Source of the DNA: an uncultured Ruminococcus sp.
GTDB lineage: Bacteria; Bacillota_A; Clostridia; Oscillospirales; Acutalibacteraceae
DNA length: 22,660 nt
Direction: 5' to 3'
NCBI GenBank assembly: GCA_902798605.1
Contig: CADBXH010000041.1
Span: forward strand, 1-22,660
The notes beneath the pieces are model-generated. The model was not told where the DNA came from and did no database searches. It was given only the letters and a program-made list of their open reading frames with translations. Both the position numbers and the translations under genes were made by a program. Shown here in pieces: positions 21,744 to 22,660 of the stretch. Position 1 is the first letter of the stretch. Every line of letters begins with the position of its first letter.

Positions 21744-22660
21744 AAAGTTTATAATAAGATCACAGACATCATCGGTTCAACACCGCTCTTAAAGCTCAGC
21801 AACTTTATTGAAGAAAACAAGTTAGAGGCTGATATCTTCGCAAAGCTCGAGTATTTCAACCCCGCGGGCAGCGTCAAGGACAGGATCGCAAAGGCGATGA
21901 TTGACGAGGCAGAGGCAAAGGGTATCATCAAGCAGGGCGCGGTTATTATCGAGCCCACCAGCGGCAATACCGGTATCGGACTCGCTTCGGTAGCCGCTTC
22001 TCGCGGATACAAGATAATCCTCACAATGCCCGAGACGATGAGCGTTGAGCGCCGCAATCTGCTTAAAGCATACGGTGCGGAGCTTGTCCTGACGGACGGA
22101 GCAAAGGGAATGAAGGGCGCTATTGAAAAGGCGAACGAGCTTGCCGCTAACACCCCGAACAGCTTTATCCCCAGCCAGTTCAAGAACCCCGCCAATCCCC
22201 AGATACACGTCAGGACAACAGGCCCCGAGATCTGGGAGGACACCGACGGCAAGGTCGATATCTTCGTAGCCGGAGTCGGCACAGGCGGAACGCTTTCGGG
22301 CGTAGGCAAGTACCTCAAGAGCCAAAATCCCAACGTCAAGGTAGTCGCGGTAGAACCCGCGGGCTCTCCGGTGCTCTCAAAGGGAACTCCCGGACCGCAC
22401 AAGATCCAGGGAATCGGCGCGGGCTTTGTACCCGACATCCTCGACACCGAGATCTATGACGAGATCATCGCAGTAGAAAACGAGGACGCCTTTGAAGCCG
22501 GCAGAACACTCGCCAAAAAGGAAGGCGTGCTTGTCGGAATTTCATCGGGAGCGGCTGTCTTTGCGGCTTCTCAGCTTGCAAAACGCCCCGAGAACAAGGG
22601 CAAGATAATCGTAGCCCTGCTGCCCGACACAGGCGAGCGTTACCTCTCGACCCCGATGTT
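21744..22660 (+). CDS. cysK: Cysteine synthase (O-acetylserine sulfhydrylase), no start codon found, 3' end cut by window
   Basis: Makes cysteine from O-acetylserine and sulfide with pyridoxal phosphate. The frame reads [18 protein letters not shown], the normal CysK beginning, then NPAGSVKDR with the PLP lysine (21876-21878), SGNTGIGLA (phosphate/substrate loop), GTGGTLSGV and the ending [15 protein letters not shown], which is almost the natural C-terminus; the window ends one to a few codons before the stop. The 5' end is abnormal: an in-frame TGA lies at 21723 and there is no ATG, GTG or TTG between it and ATG 21897, which is after the PLP lysine. The coordinate 21744 marks the first family-like codon, not a proven start. 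A point error, a small insertion or an unusual start are possible. Confidence 0.88.

Overview
The window reads as mid-GC chromosomal DNA from an anaerobic Firmicute, most likely a gut-type clostridium of the Ruminococcus/Oscillospiraceae kind. This rests on gene order (priA-def-fmt-rsmB-rlmN-prpC-prkC-rsgA-thiN is the classic Firmicute housekeeping operon), Gram-positive style ribosome binding sites, lipoprotein signals, and a zinc-ribbon kinase-like protein of a type common in clostridia. The genus is an inference. There are no rRNA, tRNA, CRISPR, phage or transposase genes.

Region 1 (5-11441, + strand) is one long, tightly packed gene row: replication restart (priA), N-terminal formyl-methionine handling (def, fmt), a membrane zinc peptidase (YugP type), rRNA/tRNA methylation (rsmB, rlmN), the PrpC phosphatase / PrkC PASTA kinase pair, ribosome assembly GTPase rsgA and thiamine pyrophosphokinase thiN. 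A GC-rich palindromic repeat pair sits between fmt and the peptidase. The rpe gene that usually lies between rsgA and thiN is absent. The 5' end of prkC is damaged: the natural start (7863) runs into a stop after 17 codons, and about 11 codons holding the ATP-binding glycine loop are missing.

Region 2 (11442-14463, + strand) holds a structured intergenic segment, a promoter, a zinc-ribbon/transmembrane/PASTA protein whose kinase domain has lost all catalytic signatures (a pseudokinase), then 568 bases of non-coding DNA containing four terminator-like hairpins and a 41-bp tandem repeat carrying perfect palindromes, then a CarD-family RNA polymerase-binding regulator.

Region 3 (14462-18590, - strand) carries nagZ-like lipoprotein glycosidase followed by tex, and a separately transcribed lipoprotein cyclophilin. 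Region 4 (18728-20851, + strand) is a Wzm/Wzt-type polysaccharide ABC exporter, divergent from the cyclophilin with back-to-back promoters. Region 5 has maf on the - strand and cysK on the + strand. cysK has a near-perfect promoter with a palindromic operator candidate, but no in-frame start codon: an in-frame TGA separates the only plausible ATG from the conserved protein, and two tiny reading frames ending in a Cys codon sit in the leader.

The strongest points for follow-up are the P-loop-less prkC, the PASTA pseudokinase, the hairpin/repeat-rich spacer before carD, and the cysK leader. The two 5' gene defects could be real mutations or assembly errors; the sequence alone cannot decide.
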